64,000 bases of DNA from Cercis canadensis. Taxonomy: Eukaryota; Streptophyta; Magnoliopsida; Fabales; Fabaceae. Position numbers and translations under genes: made by a program. The notes under the pieces were generated by a model. That model saw only the letters and a list, made by a program, of their open reading frames with translations, was not told the origin of the DNA and searched no databases. The stretch is taken from assembly GCA_003255065.1 (NCBI GenBank), contig QAOA01001251.1:821424-885423 (forward strand), given 5' to 3'. Position 1 is the first letter of the stretch, and each line of letters opens with the position of its first letter. Shown in pieces: positions 25,501 to 38,000 of this stretch.

Positions 25501-28087
25501 CTATAATTCGGAACTTTTTAAAGCAATTATAATATTGGTCCCCAAAGGGTTTTGGGCTTCTTAAATTTGTTTTTCTGTGCGCATCAGTGCTATACATGTG
25601 GAAGCGAAGCTTTGGGATGGATATAACTCATGGTGGGGGCTAATCCCTTGGACAAAAGAACCAAATTGACTGCACCCATAACGAGGTATTTGAGTTAGAA
25701 TGTTTGACCAATATTAGAACGCGGACCACACCTTTACGAGTGTGTAATTTTTTTGTTTCCTGATATAAGAACAAGAATTACTTCAAGTAACTACTTGCTT
25801 TTCTTGCATGCCATGCCAGAATCCAGATTGCCAGCCTTTTCCTTGCATGAAATAATTATTGAGATATATGGCGGTTAAATCCCATGCAGGCAACAACGGC
25901 ATACAAGACAATTGTTAAGTATGTTATCCAATAAAAAGGTAAAAAGTTGGCTTGCGTGTATATACTTAACATTCTGTTGCAAACACATAAAATCTGAAAA
26001 AAATAATGGCAAGAAAATGAAGAGAAGAGCATCTAAGGGCAAAAAGATTAGAAAATTTTGGAGGGATAAAAAAAATCCATCTATAAAATTTTCCCGCTTT
26101 AAAAATTTTGGACAAAAACTCCAGCTTTTGAATTTTTATGGTTTTAACTACTGGTCTTTTCTGATCTTTCGTTTGGATTTTTAAGAAAAGAAAGAAAGAA
26201 CAAAAGAAGAAAGAAAGCAACTCAAGTGTAGATTAGTAAAGATACGTAGCTTGAGTATGAAGGTTGTTCATATTTTTGAAATTTTCTATCAAAAGGGGAT
26301 ACTTTAATCGATATATTGTTCGTTTACATCACACAAGCATATGCAAGGCATGTGCTTACATGGCAAGTACACAGCATTATTGAATTTGTAATCATATGCT
26401 CCGAAATCTTTAGCAGTGCACATGTCACGCATATGCCTGCCACTGTGAATATTAATTTTCTAGTACGTCCAACGAATAGTTACAACTTGTCTCTTAACTT
26501 GCTCACATCTTTCATGCAAAAGAAGAGACTATTAGATTAAGACGTAACTATGAGCCAAAAACTACACTACATATATAGTAATCTAAAGTCCAAGCAATCC
26601 ATCCTCCATATATAATTAACTCCAGTTGGTGTGTTTTTTGGGCTCTAACTGTTTGATCTTTAACGTGACCCTTCACCAACAGGCAACAGCCACCCAATGA
26701 TCACTCACTAAAGTAGTTGAAAGCCCTTTTACCCTCCATAAAAAAAGCAAGCTACAGCAGGGGCCTAGAGGAATGACAAGCACTGAATAGCAATGATATC
26801 ATGATTATGATTGAAATAATAATCCATCCTTGTAGCAAAGCGCGCAGATAGCAAAATGATCAGCCAATGAGAAGAGAAAGACAGGTTGCGAGAAGGAAAC
26901 CTATGAACTCAGGTGTACGGCGTAATTAACGTGGGCAGACACTCACTTTATTCATCTGACACTGTACTTTGGGGTCCTGTAGTGGGGGTGTGTTGCTCAC
27001 GCTAACTATCTTCTCCTCCCCTAGTTGATGTTGTTGTTGTCTGAATGGATAAAAGCGCCCTCGTTGCTCTTTCAGGTGTCACCCTTGTCATGAAAGCTTT
27101 TGTGTTTATTCCCATTGAGGGCCATCTCATCAACCCGCCTAGTTAGGGAATATAGTTTTGAAGTTCGAATTTAACACTGCTTTGTTTGAACCAAATGGAG
27201 GAGGAGGCCGGGAAGTTATATTAATCTTTTTCAAAGGTAAAGAGTGGAGCTGCATGTATTAAATTAAATTAATTGATATTTTATCCTAGGCAAACACATA
27301 CTTAGGAGTAATTGGTTGCATGCGGGAATACTAGGAAGAAAATTGGTATGGGGACGACGTGGGTCGCCCACTGGTAAGTCATGATATAATGTTTATGCAT
27401 CTAGGGAAAGAAAGAAAGATCGATGCACGTGAGTAGCGTGTGGGAATATATCCCTTGCTTGTGGGAGGAGGCCGAGTGGGGTCCTGTGTTCCGGGCCCGC
27501 AAGTAGAGTGCTCTTTCGGTATGCGTTCTTTATCGGGGACCCAAATATTCTCAAGCTTCTGTCACGTCAGACAGGACTTGTATGACGTACCTTGCCGCGA
27601 TAGCTGACATATAAACAAACCAGCATCAACGGTTTTGGTTCATCCAAGTCAGCTTTCTTTGGTGACTGCAAATGAATCCAGCCGTGGGTTGTGTAAATGA
27701 AGATTTAGTCAAGCTTTAGATAAGGCGTGGGGTAAGTGTAGACTGTAGAGAATAGGGAGACAGGTTAAGGCCCACTGTTGTTGTCACCGACGGGGTTTAG
27801 ACCGTAACGCAGGACAACATGGCAGCTCACTAGACTCACCTTTTTCTTCCTTCTTATTCACTGCCCCTCCCAACTCACACATACCACTCCATCTCACACT
27901 ACTCTCAACACTACACTCTCTTTCTCCTCCGTGCAATGCTCATGCCTCGTGCTATGCACTTCCACTTCTACTTCTAGTGCCACTTATAATTAATTAGCAA
28001 CTACTCTCTCACTCTCTCTCTCTCTTTCTCCTCACCTCAGCAGAACTGTTATTATCCCTATCCTCGCTCGCTGGGATTTTATTGTGG
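22510..28087. other. Gene-poor intergenic region between ATM and the Dof gene (divergent promoters)
   Basis: No open frame here resembles a protein I know. Most of the stretch is AT-rich with poly-A/T runs. About 22510-22800 must hold the ATM promoter (minus). A TATA-like TTTATATAATA is readable on the minus strand near 22790, but I cannot confirm it. About 26600-28087 is less AT-rich and should hold the Dof promoter and 5' leader. Frames of 80-120 codons at 25173-25532 and 25912-26184 are not supported by any motif. Confidence 0.5.
28000..28034. repeat. CT-rich microsatellite in the Dof gene 5' leader
   Basis: A run of CT/TCTC repeats (ACTCTCTCACTCTCTCTCTC and on) lies 55-90 bp upstream of the Dof start codon. 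CT-rich leaders are common near plant transcription starts, so it is probably within or just before the 5' UTR. A regulatory role is inference. Confidence 0.6.
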
Positions 28088-29561
28088 ATGGGTTTTTCTT
28101 CTATGCACGTCTGCATGGAATCATCAGATCATTGGCTGCAGGTATGCCATGCATTAGGAAATGTAAACTATATCTTCTCTCATTTTCTTAATTTCTTTAA
28201 TTCTCATGGTCATGGCAATCTAGCTTGGGAAATTTAATTACCACATTGTTCTAACTTGTAACCACTCACTTTTCTTCTCCAAGAGGGGGAAGTCATTTGG
28301 AGTCAAGATGTAACTGCAGCCAACCCATGAGAAAATTTCTTTAATGTTTGATGAATTTAAACTCCATTTCTCAATATTAAGCTGCTATTACAACCAGATA
28401 TTAAGAGTAGTAGTATGATATCATGTTGCATTCTGCAGCTCTGCTTTGCATATTATAAGTTTATAACAGAAAAGAAAAAAAAGAAAGTATGTTCAGCTAT
28501 TCAAAAGCGGAGAAAAAAAAAGGCAATGAAAAGAAAAGACGGAGAAGGAGAATACATAAGGAAAAGACAGAATGCAATATGACAAACTTGGCAGAGGCAG
28601 TACAGTATAGTAACGCATCTCATTGATCATATAATTAATTTGTTGTTTCTTTATTGAATGGCAGGGCACAATTCACGAGGAGTCTGGAATGGATTCTTCT
28701 TCACCATCTGGGGAGATGCTTACATGCTCAAGACCCTTGATAGAGAGGAGGCTAAGACCCCCACACGACCAAGCTCTCAAGTGCCCAAGGTGTGATTCAA
28801 CTCACACCAAGTTCTGCTACTACAACAACTACAGTCTCTCTCAGCCAAGGTATTTCTGCAAGACTTGCCGAAGGTACTGGACCAAAGGAGGCACTCTTAG
28901 GAACATCCCAGTTGGTGGTGGTTGTAGAAAGAACAAGAAAGTTTCTTCCAAGAAATCCAATGACCAGTCACCAGTTAATAATCAAAACCAAGCACAACCT
29001 GGACCCTCTTCCTATCACCACAACCCCAAAGATCTTCAACTCTCTTTCCCAGATGTGCAGTTTTCCCATCTCAGCAATTTACTTGGGACCAATGGGGCAC
29101 TCCAAAACCCTAGTTTTAACATCGGTATGCTCGAGAACGCTAGGCCTATTGACTTCATGGAAAGTATTGGGGCTTCATCTAGAAATTTCGATTTTATGGG
29201 AAATAGTGATCATATGGGTATGGGTGTTGGGCTTGGAGATATAAATGGTCATAATGGGTTGCCACCAAATTTTCATGGCCTTTGCTCTCCGCCATTTGGG
29301 GGAATGCCCCTTGATGGCAACAATGGTGGGACTAATTACATAATGGACTCTTGCCAGCGACTGATGTTGCCATATGATGGTCATGAGGACCAAAATGCCA
29401 CAATTGATGTGAAGCCAAACCCTAAGCTCTTGTCCCTTGAATGGCAAGATCAAGGTTGCTCTGACGCTGGGAAAGAGTCATTTGGGTACCTCAACGGTCT
29501 AGGATCATGGACCGGCATGATGAACGGCTATGGATCATCCACAACAAACCCTTTGGTCTAA
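28088..29561 (+). CDS. DOF5.6: Dof zinc-finger transcription factor, DOF5.6/HCA2 type
   Basis: Dof proteins bind AAAG sites in the nucleus through one C2-C2 zinc finger. Arabidopsis DOF5.6 (HCA2) promotes interfascicular cambium and vascular development. The gene has two exons: 28088-28141 ([18 protein letters not shown], 18 codons) and 28665-29561, giving 316 residues. The Dof domain lies at about residues 55-106 ([43 protein letters not shown]). Outside it, family-specific tracts confirm the subgroup: RRLRPPHD before the finger, then [31 protein letters not shown] and the C-terminal [13 protein letters not shown]. The first ATG of exon 2 (28689) could be mistaken for the start, but the short exon 1 matches the homologue's N-terminus and a GT-AG intron joins it in frame. 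Confidence 0.92.
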
Positions 29562-31137
29562 AACTAATCTCAATACTTGTTCATGATGATCAACGGCTCA
29601 ACTCTCCTCTGGGCCGGGTTGGTTTCTTTGATATCAGTGACCTAATCAATCACTTTCTTCTTTATATATCTTATAATATACATAAGCCTTTGATGGGAAG
29701 GTTCCTCTTATTTGTCTTTAATTTGTAGTGTTTCTTTCTAACAAGGTGGTCTCCATGCAGTTTCTATTGACTTAACAAAGAGTGTGTGAATGAGAAGCTT
29801 CAGAGTCCAAAGCGACTGCCTTGGTGGCGTTACTTTTGGTTTATATATATTGGTGTATTTGTGTGTAACAACATTTAAAAGCTTTAGGATTTTGTTGTAA
29901 CAACGAGGAAGATATGGTAGTTCTTTTTTCAGTTAAAGGAATAGTAGTGGTACGTACTATTTATCTTTATATTATAACCTTGATCTCTATGCTTACTTGT
30001 GGGGTTATTAATTATGTTGTTAACTATAAGTGCTAACTAAAGAGTGGAGCACTAATTAAGATTAAAGGCACCGAAACTCAAGAATAGAAGAAGAAGATAA
30101 GTTAAGGCAGTCAATCCTCCATTCACAAGTACTTATTAGTGCAAAAATATTCGTCAGATCAAAGCTGGGAAATTCCCCACTCCTTGAAAAGAAAGAAAGA
30201 CATTTCTGATGTGTAAGACCGAAAAAAAGAGAAAGTTCTTTCATTCAGCTGTGGTCGTAACAATTTTTACTTTTATACTCTGTAAGAGTAAACACTTTTT
30301 TAATACATGTAATGAACGATCAAAGAATATATCAATTTATCAAGCATATCAAGCTGAATATACAATCAAGAAACTAATGAAGAGAAATTAAGTAGATGGA
30401 AAAAAGGTCAAAATATATATAAGCTCCCTACAAATGGATTGCGCAGGAGAAATTAGAACAGAAAGTGGAGATATATACCAAGGTGGAGCTCTATGCTGGC
30501 GGTGTTGACTTGAGCAATGCTTCGATCTGGACTCACAAATTCATGTGTTATAAATTTATGTATGAGCTGTATGACAATTTTTTTATTTTTTTTTTCACAA
30601 TTTAAAGTATTGGATGTTCGAATGCATGCATAATCTCTCTTTCTCTCACATTAGTTAGTAGCCCTAAGAATTCATGTGTGGACTCTGGCGCTCAATGGTC
30701 ATGTCTCATATAAAGCACGAAAGAAAGTGAAACTTAATTAGCGGGCAAACTTAGCTGAGTCTTTTAACATGATCACTTCTATTTTTCAACTTACGTTACT
30801 CGACTGATTTCTTTTCATCCATGCTGGTAAATAATCCTGTTCTTTATTCAATAAATTGAAAGGAACTGAAGAAAACTGGCATTCTAGGGATTCCGTTTTT
30901 CTGTTCAATCGCTGAATTTGGGTGGGACAAAAAAGCGAACATTGAAATAAAACCAGACAATGTGCACGACTGTGGCACATAAGCAGATTCTTCACGTTTT
31001 CGGCATGTGATATAACGTGTCTGAATTGCTTGGAGAAAACCAGAAAACTGAAAAACTACGTGGTTTGTGTTTTCGTTTAGCTTTTGCCCCCAACTTCAAC
31101 TATTTGGCCGGCGTGAAAGCATGAAACAAAATAAAAT
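29562..31137. other. Dof 3' UTR and intergenic sequence
   Basis: The first few hundred bases after the stop should be the Dof 3' UTR. The rest, up to the tRNA gene, is AT-rich with no coding sequence I can recognise. Short frames at 30062-30391 and 30786-30995 have no motif and look random. Confidence 0.5.
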
Positions 31138-31209
31138 GGGGCGTTCCGAGAATCGAACTCGGGACCTCTCGCACCCAAAGCGAGAATCATACCACTAGAC
31201 CAAACGCCC
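31138..31209 (-). tRNA. trnP-UGG: tRNA-Pro (anticodon UGG)
   Basis: The minus strand reads GGGCGTTTGGTCTAGTGG and closes with GGAACGCCC plus discriminator C. It is a 72-nt cloverleaf with a 7-bp acceptor stem, a B box GGTTCGATTC-type element in the T arm (GAGTTCGATTCTC), and an anticodon loop TTTGGGT with anticodon TGG. A TTTT run directly downstream (minus strand, 31133-31136) would end Pol III transcription. No intron is present. The body matches plant nuclear tRNA-Pro; a diverged copy would be unlikely to keep all stems paired. Confidence 0.95.
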
Positions 31210-32010
31210 AGATGTTGTAAGTAATAAAGTAGTAATAATATAAAGCTAAAAAAGTTACTTTTTCTTTTCCAGTCTAAAACAAGTTTTGTACTACTACTAC
31301 TACGCTTGCCACGTTTCCAGGGCATTAAAGATTATATTAAATCTCATTCTATTATTTGATCTTTTTGTTTTTGCTGGTTGAATCTATTATTTGATCATCT
31401 CTTTTAACCCCTACGCCCATGACTGAATCGAATGAGACTTTAAATATCTGTTCTTTTTTATAAAGGAGTTTTTTAAAATAAATATAAATATCCTATCTTC
31501 AAAAGAAAAAAACATTCATTTCAAATCAATTTTTATTATAAGATAAAATAGGAGGTTTTAAAGTGCTCTCCACATAAAAATTATAATTGTGGATACTTTG
31601 ATAATAAAATTTAATAAGAATGACTTGTCACAAGTTTAAGTTGATGCAATATCAAATCCAAGTTCTGAGTTTAAAGAAAAAAAGTATAACAAGTCGAGGC
31701 TCGGCCTGAAATCACGGCGAATTGGCGATTGTGGAGTAGCGAAGTCGAAGAGATGCTATATTTGGGACACAGCTACAGATCACCCGAACGAATGTGTAAT
31801 GTCCACTGATACTGTGATTTCATCAAGTTGGGTTTGAAATCGTGGCATGCGATGATGAAGCCACATGCTAAGATTTTATAATATACGCATAGCATACAAA
31901 CAGACGATTTTCCCGAGTGATTCACAGCAAGGTTACATCTGAAGATAAAATTCTTCCAACTGAAGTTTCATTCAGATCCCCATTAGACTTGTAATACGTA
32001 TTGGAAGTTT
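31210..32010. other. Intergenic sequence and PANK2 3' UTR
   Basis: AT-rich sequence between the tRNA and the PANK2 stop codon. The part next to 32010 should be the PANK2 3' UTR (minus). No other feature is recognisable. Confidence 0.5.
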
Positions 32011-35000
32011 TCAACTAGCAGGCTCATATTTGCAAATACAGTCGTATATGTTCCCTTTTATTAACTTGTCAGCCAACCTCTGGTTTTTCACCATTGCAAG
32101 CTGAAAAAAAGAAAAAGAAAAAGGAGAATCATAATGTGTCAAATATAAGCGATTAAAACCTATTCCTGCCTCGTCAACACTGGTATGAATGGAAATTGGA
32201 TACAAAAATGATTATAAAAAAATTAAAGCAATTATGCAGTGCACTTTCACATTCATATTGACAAAGAATGCTTCTAAAATAACTAATGGAACATAACCTT
32301 TCTATAGTACAGAAATGCTAAATTATATAGAAATAGCACAGCCATGAAACAAGTACAGAAGAGATAAGAATGCCGTTGGCAATTACAAAGAAACAATTAA
32401 CATGGGAAATATTAATATTTGGTCACAAGTACGTCTAACTCTCAACCACAAGTGAGGAAATTGCCTACAGTGGTTTGATCAAGCACAACAGAGAAGGCAG
32501 CTACAGAAATAGAAAGATATAAATTTTACGAAATACGGGGGTGCTGAGAGTGACATGAATAGAAGCAATAAGGACAGTGGCAAAAGCTATGATTCTAAAT
32601 AGGTTAAATGAGAAACACAATTTATGTGATGAACCCTACCGACTTCATGAATTCAAGTAACAACCCAGAGCAGTTGGTAATGAATCTAAATTGAGTTGAG
32701 TCTTTAACAAAAGATAAAACCGTCATAGAGAAAGCATTAGCTCAGTAAGATCTAGAGTAAAACCAAATTACCAAAGACACCAGATGAAAACTCATCAGAC
32801 TGAGATGAAAGCTATGAACCAGACATCTTACCTTCAAAACATCACACTTAAAGCGAGCATTGAGGTTGGTATGAAGAGCTCTACCCATGCCTTCCAAGAT
32901 TATCTGCATAGCACAAAACCTTGATTAGAATATGGATTCTCCTTGGCATCTAACTTTCATCCATAATAATGTTCTCACCAAATCCGCATCTTTTGCGGCG
33001 GCAGCCAGCTCAGAGCTGACCTGTCTTAAGTCTATACATGGACTCCCACACCCATTCTCAACAACCATCAAGGAAACTGAAGATGAATTTTCTTTAGAAC
33101 TGTCCAAGGTGTTAATCATTGCATCCTCGAGTAAGCCTCCAGCTTCAGCAGCTCTCCTAAGAATGTCACAGTGCTGTGGGGTAGAAGAATTAGTTCCACT
33201 GTTTTAACTTTTAACTAATAGCATAGGTAAATATCATGGGTACTAACAGAGACATAAAAAAATAAGGTGAATCATATTGGGATCTTACAAAAACCAAAAT
33301 TGAATCAGATGCAACAGGTATATACTTGACACTATACAAACATTTTTTAGTCCCCCTCCCCGCTTCTCACTATTCTCTTTATAATCACAGTGAAGGGGAG
33401 ACTACTTTATAATTCCAACTGTAAAGGAATCTCTGATCAACAAGCAAACAACAGAACTGTTCTATTTCATAAGTTCATGCAGCAATTTATTTGGACTTAA
33501 GAATACCTAAAATTGGTGGGTAGGTCATGCACTCAAGTTAGAAAAAATTATCTGAACAAAAGAAGGGAAGTAATACTATAGGTGTTCAAGCTTCCACTAA
33601 ATGTGCAGTGGTGGTAAAGTGTGGTTCACGCAGCATAATTGCATACTGAATTGATTTGTAAGGATGTTCTCTAGTGAGACCAAGAATTGCATTTTTCCCA
33701 TCAAAGGGGAAACAAAAGAGAGGTAACTGAATCATGGTAAAAGACATTCAGATGAACTTTCTTGTGGCTGCTTAAAGATCAAATGATTACAGATACCAAT
33801 GAAGTAAAGTTCATAAAAATAGACAAACCTTGGCAGCCTCAGCTACAATGACAGGAACCTCCATTGCAGTTACATCATTTAAAGCAGGGAGGGAGTTTGC
33901 AACCAGAACCACCTGCAAAAACACTTCAATTATTATATTGTTCACATCAGAAAATTCTTAGGCATAAGTGACTGAGCCATTCATGGTTTTACTTGACGTC
34001 CAAGGCATTCATGCAGGGAGTCATAAAATTCATACTAAGAAAACCAAAGTAGCTAGGAAGACTTGGTAGACAAATATTTTCACACTGCAGAGCTTGCAGT
34101 AGATCTTGGTATTTTCACACTAGAGAGAATTAGTTCAAAAGAGTAACTTCAATTTTTCTGAAATATACAAAGTGAACTCACTTCTGTTCCACGACGAAGG
34201 AGCTCCCGCGCTAGGGGAAGCATCCCTAGAACAATGTCAGCACCTGAATTATCCACAAAAAGTAAAGCTCTTCTATGTGGGGGAGGTTTCTTGTCCCCAG
34301 TCCCTAGCATTCTCTCTTTGAAAGCATCAAAATCATCAACCTAGATCACAAAAAGTTAGCTTAGTATTCAACTACCAACTATGATAGATAAATTCAGAAA
34401 TCAAGTAACCATATCAATGTGTACATTTGGCTCCACCCACCCGCCAAGGTCTTCGCATTTTGTTTCGGCTCATTCTGTAAATTTCAATAATAGTTCCTTT
34501 ATGATAGAGTTCCACACAAGCTCGAGATCCCCAGTCAAAAATGTTTGCAGCAAGAACACCTTCAATTAGAGTAAGTAGTCTTGTTTCCTGAAACAAGAAA
34601 GAGTTTCAGATTACCTGCAACAATGATTTACGAGAAGCCAGGGTTGGTTTTTACGCATGCCAAATGAACTAAATGACAACAATGCCACATGTATGAGTGT
34701 AGACTCAGCACGGCCTCTGCATTAGTTTAACTTCCCTATGCAGTATTACTTTTACTCACTTCACAAATATGTCAAACAGATATTTTCTTTGGGGAGGAGT
34801 AACTTACAAATTAAATAAACCAATCATAATTACTATGCAAGAAAGGATTAACATTGAACTCCTCCCACCATGTTAGGCTCAGAGGATTAATGTATTTATT
34901 AGGCATACCTCATCCATGCTATCAAGCTCCATCAGCAAGTCAGGTAAAACAGCAAGTGATGCCTCATTTTCCCTGTTATATTAAGTATAAATTAGCAATT

Positions 35001-38000
35001 GCCAGGAGTATGTAGACCTGCAGATGGCCCAACTTCTATTGATCTAAGTGGATTGCTTGCATAGGATTTGCATATGAAATATAGTGGCTCAAAAGGAAAC
35101 TAGTAACAGGAAGAGTAAAGATCTCGTCTTTATGGCTTGATGAAGGAAAAAAAACATACCTCTGCTTTATACTTCTATAGACATCAACAAACTGGAATTC
35201 TCTCAAGCATTCTTCCCTCATTTCCAATAGATTGGCCAAGCCTAACTTCCCATATGCAGAAGGCTCCTCCATCAACCTATTCAGTTGCCACGGTCAGTGG
35301 CAAAAAGTACATGTCAAGTAAATGAATGAATTTTCACAGCTTATTAAGCTCAACTAATTTGTCCACAACTCTAAGAAGATTTTTTCTTAACATAATATCT
35401 TCAGCCTATTGTCTCAAACACTTCATAAATTAGTTTTCCATTTTGTATGTTGAATTTCTCAAGGGCCTTTTCTTCAGTGTTTAATTGGAGGAAGAGTAAT
35501 ATGATAAAAATGAGGAATGCCAGGTGACACGGGTAGAAAGAGATCAAAGTAGCCAAAGGTTGCCAATTCTAGTCTTCTAGCTCAGTTATTGTGACATGAT
35601 CAGTGTAGATGTGCCAGGTACATGCAAAGTAGTTCTTTCCAAAAGCAGAAGCAAGAACAATGTTAATAAAGGTATGCAGGGAGTTCAGCAATTAAGTTGT
35701 TTCTCATACATTAAATTTTTTTATCCCATCAGCTGAGTCAAACACAATGGAGGAGTACTTGACTCACTTGAATTCCTTTAATAAGTTAAAAGTTAGAACT
35801 TATCCAAACTGATTAACTTTAACAAAGATGAAATACTTTCAAATGATTCTTACAAGTAATTCTGCATCAGGATAAGCAGATAGATACCCAAGATTCAATA
35901 ACAATATTAAGCAGTCAAAACAGTAATCTTATATCAAGATTACCTTGCCAAGTGAGCAGAAAATGCACGAGCAAAAGCATCACCCCTTCTTTTGGCATCA
36001 TCAGTCCCACCTTCACTAGCTACTGCCTAACAAATTTTACCTGAGAGCCTTAGTAAAAATATCTTATTTTTTCTCTCTCCTCATTATGCTCCCAACAAGG
36101 TTGACAAGGAAGTACAACAAAGCGATAAACCAAACAAGCCAAGGGTTTGATCAAGCAGAATCTATTGTTATGCCTCATGTTATAGTCTCTTATCATGTGA
36201 ATGGATATGTCTAATTGTATTGTAACTGACACAAACAATCGGAGGTAAGGGCTTTTAAGAAAACATGATTACCTTGTCCACAAGATCAGGTAAGTGCTCA
36301 GACAAAATAGTGAACCAATATCTACGTCAGATACAAATTTTGCATAAGTTACAGAAGCAAAGATTAGAGACTACTGAAGCCCAGATGGGAATTAAATCAA
36401 AAGATTTAAATGCAGCACTTTACAATTTACAGTAATCTACTTACTCTAGTTCACCATGATCTGAGAGATCAATAGTATTAGGCTCGTACCTGCAGAAATG
36501 CAATTAAATATCTATGTTAAGAAAATAACAGTATAACAATTGATGAGAAAATTACTTTATAAAACTATATTTTGCAAGAAGCAAAAAGAAATTCTGTAAT
36601 GAATAGGCAAGCAAACAATAAAGAAATTTTTTTTCTTCTTTTTGACAAAGGAATTAGAACAAGTATGCAATAAATAACAGTAAACTATTCCAAGGATTGT
36701 TTCTCCTGAAAATGTTAGAAGCACCAGAGTAACCAGACCAGTAAAAACATGTTGGGATTTTATTTGAAAACCCAGCCTTTGTTTAAGAAAATGGAAAGCA
36801 TTCTCTGACTAGGAGAACCACCCAAGTGAAAAGGCAGGGAGGGTGAAGAACTTGTCTTGCTGCCTTTTCTTTGTTGTTTGGTCATTCCTAAAACTGAAAA
36901 TTTAAATTTGCATCTGGTACTGCCATCTTCACAGGTATTATAAACCCCCCAAAACATAACAGCACAAGAGCAGGCCATAGAGATGGATGGAAATTTTTTT
37001 ACTTTCAGAACAGTAAACATATTGAGTAAAGTATGCATACGATTTTGGGTCTGCTAGTAATGGAAACACCTCCAAGGTTGGTACTAGATGGAGAACACCA
37101 ACATTTAGAGCACTTGCATCAGATCGCAGAGCACTTCCTTTTGACAAAGGAACTTCGAAACCCCCAAGTCCAGTAGTTCCTGGTGGAATCATTGGCACAG
37201 GTGCAGTTATCTCAGTTCCCTTCTGCAAAAACTTCTCCATCCATGAAATCTGCATCGGAACCAAACTGAATTGTTATAAATAAAAACATATAAGTTCCTA
37301 AAGATTGAGCTGCTGCCCGACAAAAGAGAAAGCATTAAAAATAACTCAAGATGGAATACTGGCATTCCAACCATCTTGAAGATTTCAATAAAAATGATAC
37401 AACCAATCCAGCAAGAATTCAATACTGACATGGCTTTAGCAGGCATGCCGTTTTACTGCATAAGCACACTTCTTTTTCATTCTAATTTAAAGTCAACAAC
37501 TAGTGTTCAAAATAAACCACTGTGCTTCAGTAGTGTCAAAAAATAAGATCTCTCACTCACTACAGTACCACAATATATATTAACACAGAATAGTCATATA
37601 ACTAATTGAAGAAGGAAAATGCCAGTTACATTGATACACTCACCACATAAATGGCAACCACCAGAATATTAAGAGATTTAACAGAACAGCATCCAAAAAT
37701 ACCATATATTCATATACAGGAGCATTTTGCACGCTCCACTTGTTAGCAATCTTTACAAACTTCACAAGGATTCTCTAGCAGTTAACAAACCTTGCTTCTT
37801 TTATTTCCACTTTACAATTGCATTTTTCATATTTAAAGGCTTTTTTATTATTCATTTTGAGAATCTGTACTTTCTGTCTTCTTAGCTATCCAAGTTGGTA
37901 GGCAATTATTCTAAATTGACAGAATCTGATTCTGATTCTGATTCCAAAGGAAGACATGAGAAGTATTGCAGAGAATTTCAATAGTGGAATCACCTTCACA

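Noticed and set aside
25173..25532. 119-codon plus-strand open frame in the ATM-Dof interval
   Set aside because: No motif, hydrophobic low-complexity composition and no splice context. Such lengths occur by chance in AT-rich DNA with alternative start codons.
31077..31325. 82-codon minus-strand frame with a GVWSSGMILALGARGPEFDSR-like peptide
   Set aside because: The peptide is translated tRNA-Pro sequence; the RNA gene explains it fully.
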